Shown: in pieces, positions 17,329 to 26,617 of the stretch | Layout of the letters: each line of letters opens with the position of its first letter | How positions within the stretch are numbered: the first letter of the stretch is position 1 | Source of the DNA: a virus | Virus record (IMG/VR): IMGVR_UViG_3300032282_001405 | Span: 1-57,128 of that record | Length of the DNA stretch: 57,128 nt | Strand: one strand, 5' to 3' | Program-made: the position numbers and the translations under genes | Notes under the pieces: generated by a model | The model's input: only the letters and a program-made list of their open reading frames with translations | Told to the model about the DNA's origin: nothing | Database searches by the model: none

Positions 17329-17874
17329 TTACCCAGCGAAAACTGGGACTTTGCTTGGTTGCTGATCAAAAGAGCCAAGACCTTCACCTTCAACATTAAC
17401 TAGCGACTTACCATTGCTATCTCTTTGCCCTTGGAGACTTTCTAGCTGAACGCGAACTTTGTCGCTTTCCTCACGAGGTTTGTCATGATGGTGATACAAC
17501 ATGAGATCCTGATAAATATCCATTGGCAATTTAAACAGCAACATTTCGTTACAAGCTATATGCCCAATTTGCTCTCCAGATTTAACCTTGTAATCTTCAT
17601 AGCCGGGTAACTCTTCAGATTTAACTGGCACGTACCCATTGCGAATCCGTTTATCGATTGAATCGTAGCTATTGGTTGTCGAAAGCCAGCAAAGGTGCCA
17701 CCCATCCATGTTGGGCAGTTTTGGCAGTGCTGATTGCGTCCATTCCTCGTCCCACATCTTGCGACGTTCTTGCGTAGAAATGAACTTAGTCTCTGGGGCT
17801 GAGCGGCTTGCCTCCACACTTGCGCGTTCCTGACGTCCGCCAGCCTTCAAAGATTTTTTTAAACGTGATTCCAT
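17329..17874 (-). CDS. Head-region protein of unknown function
   Basis: A 181-aa hydrophilic protein. The start at 17874 (MESRLKKSLKAGGRQE) has GGAG seven bases upstream and lies just past the scaffold stop. Residues about 48-140 (MWDEEWTQSALPKLPNMDGW, HLCWLSTTNSYDS, RNGYVPVKSEELPGY) look like a small folded domain, and the C-terminus is disordered. It is found with scaffold and capsid genes, so an assembly role is likely but unproven. Confidence 0.6.
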   Translation of the reverse strand: MESRLKKSLKAGGRQERASVEASRSAPETKFISTQERRKMWDEEWTQSALPKLPNMDGWHLCWLSTTNSYDSIDKRIRNGYVPVKSEELPGYEDYKVKSGEQIGHIACNEMLLFKLPMDIYQDLMLYHHHDKPREESDKVRVQLESLQGQRDSNGKSLVNVEGEGLGSFDQQPSKVPVFAG

Positions 17875-17891
17875 ATTATTACTCCCATGTA

Positions 17892-18872
17892 TTAGTTGCG
17901 GTTCAAGCGATCGAACTTGACGAATTCGGCGATCATCTTCTTTTTGCGCTCTGGGTTGTCCCATGCACCAATCTCCTTCATTGCTTTAACCCTTTCAGGC
18001 GAAAGCATGAACTGAGAGCGGTTGTTACCCCCAAATGCGGCTGAAGCTTCACGACCAGAACTTCCCACTACGTTCCTCGGTTTCCTAACGACGGAATTAT
18101 CGTTTGTGTTCTGATTGTAACGGTGTGGTAGAGATTTTTGCAAGCGGCTATCTAGTTCATCCCAATAATCAGGATCAGATGGATCCCAACCTTCGGTAAC
18201 TAGCAACTCATCTACCTTCTTAGCGATCTTGCTGTCGCTGTCGTTTGCGTCTGGCACATACCAAGAGTTACGCTTCATCCATTCAGCGGCATTACGCTGT
18301 ACTGTTGGGTCTGGCAACTCATGACGTGGCTGTTCTTGCACTTCTTGTGAAGCACGATTCTTCATGTTTTGCAGTTGTGCAAGCTGGTTCTCAGATTCAC
18401 GCCACAAAGTCTGTGCTTCGACCATTGCGTCGCCGTCACTGTTCTCCGCCGCCTCTTTAAGCTTCATCTTGGCGTATTCCATACGCACTTGGCTGTCTTC
18501 AATGTTCTTATCGATGCGGGAAATCTGACTGTGCTTGGTTTCGCGCTCTACATTCGACAATCTGCGCTTAAATTCTTCATTTTCACGCTGTAATTGATGA
18601 AGGCGGATGTCTTTTTCTTCTCTTGTAGCCCTCTGAGCCAGTCTTTTGGCCTTGCGGATGTTGCGTTTGGCTTCCCTAAGCTCCGCATTGTCATCAGGAT
18701 GGTCCGCATCATCGGAATCAACGTCACCACCCTTTGATTTTTCATTAGAAGGCTGGTTATTTTGGTCTGAATCGTCGTCATTGATCATGTTGTCAGGCAA
18801 ATCTACGACTGCGGAGCCGTCTTTACCCTCTTCAATGTTCAATTCCAACTGTTCTTTGGTATCTGTACTCAT
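17892..18872 (-). CDS. Capsid scaffolding protein candidate
   Basis: A 326-aa acidic, highly helical protein: acidic low-complexity N-terminus (about residues 25-65), a long charged coiled coil (about 65-175), a small domain (about 190-250, DPSDPDYWDELDSRLQKSLP) and a basic C-terminal helix (KKKMIAEFVKFDRLNRN) suited to capsid binding. This architecture and its position between the portal group and the capsid gene are typical for scaffolds. The N-terminus contains DGSAVVDLP, nearly the same as DGSAEVDLP near the start of the portal. Confidence 0.78.
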   Translation of the reverse strand: MSTDTKEQLELNIEEGKDGSAVVDLPDNMINDDDSDQNNQPSNEKSKGGDVDSDDADHPDDNAELREAKRNIRKAKRLAQRATREEKDIRLHQLQRENEEFKRRLSNVERETKHSQISRIDKNIEDSQVRMEYAKMKLKEAAENSDGDAMVEAQTLWRESENQLAQLQNMKNRASQEVQEQPRHELPDPTVQRNAAEWMKRNSWYVPDANDSDSKIAKKVDELLVTEGWDPSDPDYWDELDSRLQKSLPHRYNQNTNDNSVVRKPRNVVGSSGREASAAFGGNNRSQFMLSPERVKAMKEIGAWDNPERKKKMIAEFVKFDRLNRN

Positions 18873-18884
18873 TTTTTTGCCCCC

Positions 18885-19340
18885 TTAAACATAAGCTTTG
18901 AAAGACAGTGGATCGTCAGTGATTTTTGCAATCACTTCGTGGTCATTTATCGTCATGAACAACACTGGATCCTCTTTGGAGTCTGCATTGGGGTCATTAC
19001 GCTCCCAACGATCTCCACCCCAGCGTGGTACGCGCACGAAATCACCTACTTGTGCCCAAGTTCCCTCTGGCCAAGACTCCATGGTGTCGCGGTTTTTGTA
19101 TGCCAAAGGCCCAAGTGCCACGACCTTACCGATCATGTTGTTCCACTTTTCGTTTTCTTTGGTTTCATCGACGATGATGATCATTCCAGCCTTCTTTTTG
19201 ATGCGACGTAACTGAACAATTACGCGCCCTCCAAGAGGTGTCTGACCAGCATTTACTTTGGGGAATGCCCACTCCAACTCTTGAGGATCGGACGCTTGCG
19301 CGCTTCCCTCGATCGTTGGGATCTTCTCTTTTTCACTCAT
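18885..19340 (-). CDS. GroES-like (Cpn10-fold) phage cochaperonin
   Basis: A 151-aa protein. From the ATG at 19340 (MSEKEKIPT; AGGAG 5 bases upstream) a 40-residue extension leads into TPLGGRVIVQLRRIKKKAG, then IGKVVALGPLAY, VGDFVRVPRWGGDRW and TINDHEVIAKI. These match in order the GroES strands PLxDRVIV, the mobile-loop KKxAGGI, GxVxAVG, VGDxV and VLIMxESDIL. Phage cochaperonins such as T4 gp31 work with host GroEL to fold the capsid protein. The gene sits between portal and scaffold, supporting a head-assembly chaperone. Confidence 0.8.
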   Translation of the reverse strand: MSEKEKIPTIEGSAQASDPQELEWAFPKVNAGQTPLGGRVIVQLRRIKKKAGMIIIVDETKENEKWNNMIGKVVALGPLAYKNRDTMESWPEGTWAQVGDFVRVPRWGGDRWERNDPNADSKEDPVLFMTINDHEVIAKITDDPLSFKAYV

Positions 19341-19418
19341 ACTAACTCCTAAAATGCACCATAGTTTCAGGTGCGTCATTTATGCGTTTTTCAACGCGGC
19401 CTCGTCCTTTAGGGGGAC

Positions 19419-19598
19419 TTATTCTTGATTTCTGTCTTCGTCTAACATTCGGTTAATGGAGTCAAGGACAAATTGCAGTCCCTGATACTCACCAACCATT
19501 CGTTGATACGCTTCCCACGTAATTGCGTTGCCCAAAGCAAGAGATGAGGCAATCTCTCCTTGGCGTAGCTTTACTACGTGGATAACGGGTTCTATCAT
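19419..19598 (-). CDS. Small head-region protein (59 aa)
   Basis: A 59-aa frame from the ATG at 19598, overlapping the previous stop (ATGA). Sequence MIEPVIHVVKLRQGEIASSL leads into an amphipathic helix with ITWEAYQRMVGEYQGLQ. It fits the small helical accessory proteins often encoded after portal genes. Function unknown. It also accounts for most of the space before the GroES-like gene. Confidence 0.7.
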   Translation of the reverse strand: MIEPVIHVVKLRQGEIASSLALGNAITWEAYQRMVGEYQGLQFVLDSINRMLDEDRNQE

Positions 19599-19747
19599 TT
19601 CTTTTTAGCTTGCGATAAACCGCTCTTAGGCTTGGCTTGTGAGCCGCCTTTGGGTTGCATGCTTGTGCCATCGAGCTTCTCGCCCATAGCCATGCGTTTG
19701 TGATATGGCACGTTAATGCCTTTTTGTTCTTGATCAGACGTTGCCAT
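19595..19747 (-). CDS. Small basic protein after the portal (50 aa)
   Basis: A 50-aa hydrophilic protein from the ATG at 19747 (MATSDQEQKGINVPYHKRMA), overlapping the portal stop by 14 nt, with GGAG upstream inside the portal frame. The C-terminus is Lys/Ser/Gly-rich (KPKSGLSQAKKK). It is coupled at both ends to its neighbours. Unknown function. Confidence 0.65.
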   Translation of the reverse strand: MATSDQEQKGINVPYHKRMAMGEKLDGTSMQPKGGSQAKPKSGLSQAKKK

Positions 19748-22271
19748 TTGGGGCTCCTTGAGGTTGTGACGTTTCCGTCGGTTGTTGCATAGCGGCTTGT
19801 TGCAAGGCCATGTCTTGCTCCAGTGCGTGCTTCTGCATATCGTTAGCTTGCTCCGTGCCATGCATCTGCATAGCGTTTTGCTGGGCTGTACTTTCCTGAA
19901 TCACTTGACCAGTGATCTTAGCGTTTTCTATTGCAATTTTGGCCGCGATCTCCTTATCGTGCTCAGCAGATTGAGCAGATATTTTGAGTTGTGCCTCTTG
20001 TGCACGCTGTTGATCTGCCTGTGTCTTACGCTGTGTTTCAGCCATGCTAGTGTCGTGGACGACTTGTGCATCAGGTGGCAGGTTCTGCTTGGCAGACTGT
20101 GCGCGCTGTTGTGCTTGCTGTATCAATTGCTGGAAGGCAGGTATAAACTGCTGGAAGACTTCTTTAACGTCTAATGTGATGTGGGCGCCAACCGTTGTGT
20201 ACAACTGGTCAATCATTGCCGTCATCTTTGGATCGTCGTAGTTGTCTACTGGCTTGCCTTTGTTAGCTTGAGCCACATAACCATTCGAGCGGTTCAAGTA
20301 CCACAGAGTCATGTGTTGCTTCAAATGCTCGATCAAATGGTTCAGATACTGTGGATCCGCAAATGGCGACTGACCCAAGAATGGGTTAAGTCCAAATTGC
20401 AAGTGATCCTGTATGTGGGCGATGTGATCTTGTTGCATGTACGCGTAGGCTGGCTGGCCAATCAGCATAGCCGCGTTCTCATCGGCAGAAGTCCGCTGTT
20501 CAGGCGCAGGCACGTCTTTCATCAGTTCATTGATGTTTGGCACCTTCATCTGCTTGAGGGATCTGGCCAACACGTTGTTCATGTTGAACTGGTCAGGATG
20601 CTTCTCCGCCAAAGCTATAACAGCCTGCATCTGAGCCATACGTTGAGTCTCAGAGAAGATGTGTGGGTCAGAGACTGGCACCACGTCTGTGTTCTTTGAG
20701 AAGTCTTCGCGGTTGATATCCAGATCAGCCACCACATCAGACTTGCGCATTTCATCAAAGTGCCAACGGTTGAGCCGGCACAAGATTTTCAATACGCGCG
20801 CTTGGCTTTCGTGTAATCTGGCATGGATAGCACTGAATACCGCGGCGCCTTGCTCAATCAAAGCCTGTGTGGTGCCTACAGGCGCGTTAGCGTTGACGTC
20901 AGCGATCTTTTCTTCACTGGTGGTCACTACCCCCTTAGCCGCGTTGTCAAGCCAGCCTAGAAGCTGGAATAGAACTGCGCTAGGTGGGTTGAATGGCATA
21001 GGCATAGCGATCTGACGGATGTCAGTGACGCCGGGTGCGCCTTCGATCTCCACAATCTGCGTAACGTCCACCGACTGGCTCTGCCCTGACATCTTCGCTC
21101 CCTTGAGCTTGAGCATAGTCGCGGCATTGTTAATGTGAGCACTGTCCAAAAGAGCACGCAAAGAACCAGTAAGGGCGGCAGACAAGCCACCAATAAGATG
21201 AGGTAATCCAATCGCATATGCACCCCTCCAAGGAATGAACTTGAACTCTACGATCCAATCCAGCTTGGTCATCGTCTCGTCTGTCTCTTCCCAGTTCCTG
21301 TACAGGCCAATAACTTCGTTATCAAGCTCATCAATCATCATGATGTAAGGAGCCATCTCACCCTTGCTGTACTTGTCTTCGTCCAACTCCAAGAAGGTGT
21401 AGACGTGATAGACCTTGCGCAGGCCGTCTTCGTTGTCTTCCCACTTCTTGCCTTCGATCTTGTCGTTGGCCTTTTGTGGTCTTGTAAGCTCAGGCGACAT
21501 GGTGGCTCTGACCATATCGATGTCACGATACATGCCACTAGCTACACGTCTATTGAATTCCCAGTGCGTAATCTCATGCACTTCCGCCGCACGTTCTGCG
21601 GTGTAAAAGTTACTGGCCGCAAAGGGCAGGATTACACGGTCGATAGGCAAGAACTCCACACAGGGACGCTTCTTCTGCTCATCAAACCATAACTTAAAGT
21701 ATTGGGAGCCACCTAGTGGTAGCTGTGTGAGCAATTGTTCTTGCTCATCTCTGAACTCTTCAATCTGCTCGGTGATCTGCCAGTTCAAGTAGTCGCGCTT
21801 ACGCTCTGCACGCTCAGACTTGATCTCATCCATCTTGCCTAGGATTTTGGTTCTGACGGGACCATCTGGGGGGAACATTTCTTTGATCGCACGCGCCGCA
21901 AAGTCCACACATCCTTCAGCCATAGAAGGGTGTACCACTTTGCTAGCGCCCATGAACGTGGCACCGCCGGGCGCGTCATTACCCATACCAGTGCGCCGAA
22001 TGCCCTCTTCATACTGCTTGTCGCGCTGTTCTCTGGCATCTTTGTCCTTCTTCAGTAAGTCAACGTAGCGACTAGCCAATGTCATCAGCTTAAAGTCGTC
22101 GTAATCCTCCGCCATGTTGGCGTAGAAGTCTGGATTAACCTCTGGGCCATCCTCCTCCATAGTGACTATGGCGCTACCGTCAGGCTGTTCTTCAGTTTCA
22201 ATCTCAGGCAGATCTACCTCGGCACTGCCGTCTTCGTTCTCTGTGATTTGTGGGTCTAATTCATCCATCAT
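19734..22271 (-). CDS. Portal protein
   Basis: An 845-aa protein forming the dodecameric DNA gate at one capsid vertex. After an acidic N-terminus (with DGSAEVDLPEIE and a second DGSAIV) come YDDFKLMTLASRYVDLLKK, GASKVVHPSMAEGCVDFAAR, the stem-like segment LPLGGSQYFKLWFDE, and GAAVFSAIHARLHESQARVL. The C-terminal about 180 residues form a Gln/Ala-rich helical barrel-like coil (QQAQQRAQSAKQNLP to the end). Length and layout fit large podovirus portals. It follows the polyvalent genes and precedes the scaffold and capsid genes. Confidence 0.85.
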   Translation of the reverse strand: MMDELDPQITENEDGSAEVDLPEIETEEQPDGSAIVTMEEDGPEVNPDFYANMAEDYDDFKLMTLASRYVDLLKKDKDAREQRDKQYEEGIRRTGMGNDAPGGATFMGASKVVHPSMAEGCVDFAARAIKEMFPPDGPVRTKILGKMDEIKSERAERKRDYLNWQITEQIEEFRDEQEQLLTQLPLGGSQYFKLWFDEQKKRPCVEFLPIDRVILPFAASNFYTAERAAEVHEITHWEFNRRVASGMYRDIDMVRATMSPELTRPQKANDKIEGKKWEDNEDGLRKVYHVYTFLELDEDKYSKGEMAPYIMMIDELDNEVIGLYRNWEETDETMTKLDWIVEFKFIPWRGAYAIGLPHLIGGLSAALTGSLRALLDSAHINNAATMLKLKGAKMSGQSQSVDVTQIVEIEGAPGVTDIRQIAMPMPFNPPSAVLFQLLGWLDNAAKGVVTTSEEKIADVNANAPVGTTQALIEQGAAVFSAIHARLHESQARVLKILCRLNRWHFDEMRKSDVVADLDINREDFSKNTDVVPVSDPHIFSETQRMAQMQAVIALAEKHPDQFNMNNVLARSLKQMKVPNINELMKDVPAPEQRTSADENAAMLIGQPAYAYMQQDHIAHIQDHLQFGLNPFLGQSPFADPQYLNHLIEHLKQHMTLWYLNRSNGYVAQANKGKPVDNYDDPKMTAMIDQLYTTVGAHITLDVKEVFQQFIPAFQQLIQQAQQRAQSAKQNLPPDAQVVHDTSMAETQRKTQADQQRAQEAQLKISAQSAEHDKEIAAKIAIENAKITGQVIQESTAQQNAMQMHGTEQANDMQKHALEQDMALQQAAMQQPTETSQPQGAPNGNV

Positions 22272-25200
22272 TTAGCCTTTTTCATAGTCAGTTCAAGTAG
22301 CATAGTGTCTAACTTCTTGTTAATTGAAACTGGCTTTTTGTGTTTGGAATGATACGTCATTTGATTTGCATTTTGTTCTTCTTGTTCACCATCACGCATA
22401 GCTAAGTGACGTTGTGCTATTACGTTTTGTTCAGGGAATGCGTGGAAGTTGTCATCTCCGTAGCCGGGGTGACGACCAAGGTTGATACTACCGCCATTAG
22501 CTAACTTCCAAGTCTTTGGAATGTTTATTGGTTTAGGCGCAACATATTCTTTTCCTTTTGCTTTCTCCTGATCTTCTGGACGATCAACTTCGTACTCGCC
22601 TTTGTTTTTAAGCGCGTGATCAATATGGCTGGCATTTACGTTGTGAGTAAATGTAGTTTGGTGACTAGCCAAATCAGTTGATTCGGTTGGCGTGGTCATC
22701 AAAATATGGCCAGCAACTTTGCCGTTCTTTGTCTTAAAACGATTCTTTGGCAAAAAGTCTTCGTCTTTAAAACGTGAATCCGTTGGAATCATGTGAGCAG
22801 TGCCATCATCATTGTGGCCAACTTGAACCAAACGGGGATGCAAGATGTGCTGGCGTTGGTAGTCGTAACGCAAACCCTTGTGGGTGCGGTGGCCATAGTG
22901 CGACTTGTCTTCGGTAGTAGGCTTGCCGTTGCCACCAAAGTGGCCTTCAGGACCTTCTGCTTTCTCTTGTTCTGTTAATTCGCTATCAGGGCGGCCAACT
23001 GACCAATATTTGGCGTGCTTGATAGCACCTTCCATTTTTTTGCTCATTGGTGAACCACGTTTTACATCAGTAACAAAGTACGAGCCTTTGGGTGGCGTTT
23101 TGTTACCCTGCTCATTGACAAAGTCACCCTTGTTATCAGCCGCCATGATGGTGTTACGTACCCTAGCTTTATCGCGTCCAATGTTTTCAGCAATCTCTTG
23201 CCCATGCTTAACTTTGGGGCCAATGTTTGAATGCGTAACGTAGTAACCGTTTTCTGGATCATGCAACTCATTGGTCTTGCCATACTGGTTGGAAATGATG
23301 TCAGGACGACCTTCTGCTTTACGTTGACTGTTGAGGTGACGAATTACGTGACGTGATGTTGTATCTGTCTCATCAACCACGTTTGGACGGAACAACATAC
23401 GTTTGTTTTGAGTGTCAGCCTTTTCTGCCGCGCTTCTCATAGATCCAGTGTGAGCAATGATCCAGTCCTTTGTCATGGCTGGGTCGTGTTTGGCAATTGC
23501 GTGGCCTGCGCGACGGCTAACAGCCGCGGCGTATTGAGATTCAGCGTTTGGAGCAAAACATGATCCACGCTTAGTGTCCACAATGCCTTGCGCATCAACG
23601 CCACCGCCGCACCCAGTGGTTTGCCCGGGGCAGGTGTTAATCACCTCGTAGTCCATGTCTTTGCCATGGCCCTTTGGAAATAGCGCACGACCTGCAATCC
23701 CTTTAGACGCATAGCCAACGTGTGAGCGGCCTTGGGCGTCATACTCATGATTAACAGTATCCAGCTTTTCGGACTCATCTAAAGTATCACGGTTGTCCTT
23801 AATAAACTTGGCTTCGCGCAAGCGATTCAACGCCTCTTGTTCAGCCGCGCGTTGATCATCAATTGGCTTTGCAAAATGCTCAGACAAAGCTTGTTTGTGG
23901 ATGTCGCTAATACTTCTCATGTCCAATGGATCACGATGCTCAGCACCATAGACTTTTGCCCGTGCCTTCATCATGTTCTTCAAACCCTCTGCGGAGGCAT
24001 TAGGGTTTCCTTCGATCAAGTGCCTAGGCACCACAATACCTTTGACGCCGCCACGACCTTCTGCCTTAATCAACACGCGCTTAGGCAAACTTTTCTTTTT
24101 AGCTATTTCTTTTTTCATGCTTTCAACGTCGCCACCCTTAGCTAACTGCTGTAGGTTGTCTATGTTGAATGTGCTCTCGCCGTCGTCCTGATACCAGCTT
24201 GGCTGTGCTTCAGGCATGTTGTCGCTACCACCGACCTTATAGGTCATGGGGATAGATCCACCATCAGACATGCGCGCTGGCGCCTGTGGTGGGCTCATAG
24301 CGTTCAGTGCTTGGCCTTGTGGCGTCATCTGCAAGATGTTGCTAGGAGGCTGTTGTGCTGGGCTAGAGGCGCCAGCACTGAGAGGCGAGGGCATACCACC
24401 AGCTTGTGGCGGCTGGCCTTGTGGCGCTCCTTGTGGGGGCACTAGGTTTGCAGGCATCAACTGATGACCTTGCTGTTGGCTCATATCGATACCACCGATA
24501 GGCAAAGGCTGGTTGCCCATGCTCACGCCGCCCACAGGCAACTGACCGCCTGATGGTGGGACATAAGCTTTGACGTTCATGTTAGGCGCTTCATTAGCAC
24601 CGATGGTAGATAAGTCAGACAGGCTAATAGGCTTCTTACCTAGTAACTCTGCACGCATTTGATTCATTGATGGTTGCACTTGGCCTCCTACAGCTTTATG
24701 GATTATCCCGCCTTCTTTGTGCAAAGGTAGGCCGTTGGTCAAAACGTCTTTGCGCATCTCTTCATTTATAGGGAAGTAATGCAGTTGAGCTTGTGGTTGA
24801 TCTGGGTTTGTTTCCCCAGTCATTGGGTTGAAGTCTGATACACCCTTTGGAATTGAGTGTGCATGTAACTCAGTCTTCACGCCGTATTTCTTGCCGATAC
24901 TGTTCAGGATGTTTGGCACCTTCTTGTCATAGAAGCCCTTCATGCCTTCACCGCCAACTTCCATGTCAAGACCACGAAGGGAACGAACAGGGTCACCAAG
25001 CGTGTCTCGTGGCTTTTGCGCCATCAATTTTTCTGCAAGTTCTTTTCCAACAAACGATGGCAAGTCTTGCGGCGTTACGCCAGTTTGTTTAATGACTTCG
25101 TTGCCCTCTCCGTCATACGCAACAAGGTTTGATCCAGAGTAGTGCAGATCATCAATGTACTTGGCTAAGCTGTAACGGTCTGCCTGCTCTTGACCCGGTG

Positions 25201-26617
25201 TCACCACGATGCCGTGATAGCCCTTCTCCGCGGCATGATGGATCAGGCGCTTCAACGCCATCTCTTCCCAGTTCTTTTTGAATGGGGCGTTGGGAACACC
25301 ACGGTTTTCTGGCTCACTGGGTGAGGATTCGCTAAGTATGTTTAGCTGTCGCAGTATGTTGGTTTCTCTTTGCCTGAGATCATTGGCTTCTTTTAGCTGG
25401 TCATATTGCTTTTGCATAGCCCTTAGATCTTCTACATCTTGAGGACTCTCAAAGTTAGCTATATGGGTTTTGGCCAGTAGCTTTAATCCAAGTTGATGTA
25501 ATTGATCTGGTGTAGCCGTGCCAATATTTGGCGAGTTACGCATTTTTTCTTTGAGGGTTTTGTATTCCTCGTTGAGAGTATTGCTCTCGTTCTTAACGTA
25601 CTCGTCATGTGCTTTTTGTTTTTTTTGTCTTTCTTCCTTTAATTCTTCAGGAGTCTTTTGATAACCCTTCTCACGCCCTTGTTGGTGCCAGTCTGACTGC
25701 AACTCTTCTAGGTGCAATAGCTTTAATGGAGGCTTTGCAATTTGAGCTTGTTTTTTAACCAAAGAATCCTGTATGTTGGCTGGCAATGTTTTTATGTATG
25801 CGTCCAACTCTTCTGGCGTAGCAAAATCTGGAGATGGAAATCCAGATTTTTTATTAAATGCCACATGACGTATTTCAGAAGGCTGTTCTACTATGCGATC
25901 CTTCAGGCGCATGCTGGCTAGGATGTCTTTCTCACCACCAAAGTGTGCACCTACGCCTTGGAATTGTTCTCTGCTTTGAGTTTTATTTAATGAATCTTTC
26001 CACAATTTTTTGTCTGCATTAGTTGCAAAATCAGAATTAGCGCCTGCTGGGCCGTATTTAGCCTCCAATATGTTGCGTAAATCGTTATGTTCTCCATCTA
26101 TTGCGGGGGCTTTGATCAGCATCTCGCGGTAGTTATTACCGCCGGGCAACGTGTAATCTTTATGATATGGAGCGCCGCCGCCACCTCTATTTTCCAAGCT
26201 ATCCATGGCATCTTGCATATAGTCGCGGTAACTATCTTCAGCCATTTCACGCGCTGTATCTTCTGCGGCGTTTGGGCCTAAACCTTCTGCACGCAACTCC
26301 TGCATCGCAGATTCATATGCCATCTCTTTGGCAACATTCTTAATTACATTTTTATCAAGTGTTTCGCCCAATACCTTCTCACGTATTGCTGGCGCAGGCT
26401 TGGCCGCTAACGCCGCCATAAACTGCTCATGCGTCATCTTAGGGGCACCCATGATCTCACCCAAGCCACGATCTTCAATCTCTGATTGCTTGATGCCACC
26501 TAAGCCTTTTAGCTCTTGCATGAACTCAGAACCAGTACCAACCTTGCGCTTCAGTAACCCCGCGGCTTTGTCTACAGCAGAGTAAAAGGGTTTGCCTTGT
26601 CCAACAAGTTCTTTCAT
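22268..26617 (-). CDS. Giant polyvalent-type protein (1449 aa)
   Basis: A 1449-aa protein with several modules. Around residues 150-500 lies a domain I know from large phage and plasmid polyvalent proteins: YTLPGGNNYREMLIKAP, LLHLEELQSDWHQQGREKGY, WEEMALKRLIHHAAEKGYHG and VVTPGQEQADRYSL. A Pro/Gln-rich linker follows (about 680-800). Near residue 1000 is a Cys cluster (NTCPGQTTGCGGG and GSCFAPN) within a second domain containing ESQYAAAVSRRAGHAIA, faintly recalling gp88-family proteins. Polyvalent proteins are usually delivered with phage DNA. It overlaps the portal gene by 4 nt. Biochemical activity unknown. Confidence 0.7.
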   Translation of the reverse strand: MKELVGQGKPFYSAVDKAAGLLKRKVGTGSEFMQELKGLGGIKQSEIEDRGLGEIMGAPKMTHEQFMAALAAKPAPAIREKVLGETLDKNVIKNVAKEMAYESAMQELRAEGLGPNAAEDTAREMAEDSYRDYMQDAMDSLENRGGGGAPYHKDYTLPGGNNYREMLIKAPAIDGEHNDLRNILEAKYGPAGANSDFATNADKKLWKDSLNKTQSREQFQGVGAHFGGEKDILASMRLKDRIVEQPSEIRHVAFNKKSGFPSPDFATPEELDAYIKTLPANIQDSLVKKQAQIAKPPLKLLHLEELQSDWHQQGREKGYQKTPEELKEERQKKQKAHDEYVKNESNTLNEEYKTLKEKMRNSPNIGTATPDQLHQLGLKLLAKTHIANFESPQDVEDLRAMQKQYDQLKEANDLRQRETNILRQLNILSESSPSEPENRGVPNAPFKKNWEEMALKRLIHHAAEKGYHGIVVTPGQEQADRYSLAKYIDDLHYSGSNLVAYDGEGNEVIKQTGVTPQDLPSFVGKELAEKLMAQKPRDTLGDPVRSLRGLDMEVGGEGMKGFYDKKVPNILNSIGKKYGVKTELHAHSIPKGVSDFNPMTGETNPDQPQAQLHYFPINEEMRKDVLTNGLPLHKEGGIIHKAVGGQVQPSMNQMRAELLGKKPISLSDLSTIGANEAPNMNVKAYVPPSGGQLPVGGVSMGNQPLPIGGIDMSQQQGHQLMPANLVPPQGAPQGQPPQAGGMPSPLSAGASSPAQQPPSNILQMTPQGQALNAMSPPQAPARMSDGGSIPMTYKVGGSDNMPEAQPSWYQDDGESTFNIDNLQQLAKGGDVESMKKEIAKKKSLPKRVLIKAEGRGGVKGIVVPRHLIEGNPNASAEGLKNMMKARAKVYGAEHRDPLDMRSISDIHKQALSEHFAKPIDDQRAAEQEALNRLREAKFIKDNRDTLDESEKLDTVNHEYDAQGRSHVGYASKGIAGRALFPKGHGKDMDYEVINTCPGQTTGCGGGVDAQGIVDTKRGSCFAPNAESQYAAAVSRRAGHAIAKHDPAMTKDWIIAHTGSMRSAAEKADTQNKRMLFRPNVVDETDTTSRHVIRHLNSQRKAEGRPDIISNQYGKTNELHDPENGYYVTHSNIGPKVKHGQEIAENIGRDKARVRNTIMAADNKGDFVNEQGNKTPPKGSYFVTDVKRGSPMSKKMEGAIKHAKYWSVGRPDSELTEQEKAEGPEGHFGGNGKPTTEDKSHYGHRTHKGLRYDYQRQHILHPRLVQVGHNDDGTAHMIPTDSRFKDEDFLPKNRFKTKNGKVAGHILMTTPTESTDLASHQTTFTHNVNASHIDHALKNKGEYEVDRPEDQEKAKGKEYVAPKPINIPKTWKLANGGSINLGRHPGYGDDNFHAFPEQNVIAQRHLAMRDGEQEEQNANQMTYHSKHKKPVSINKKLDTMLLELTMKKAK

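Noticed and set aside
20181-20699. 172-aa frame opposite the portal gene
   Set aside because: Antisense shadow of the conserved portal frame; Val/His-rich with no recognisable fold.
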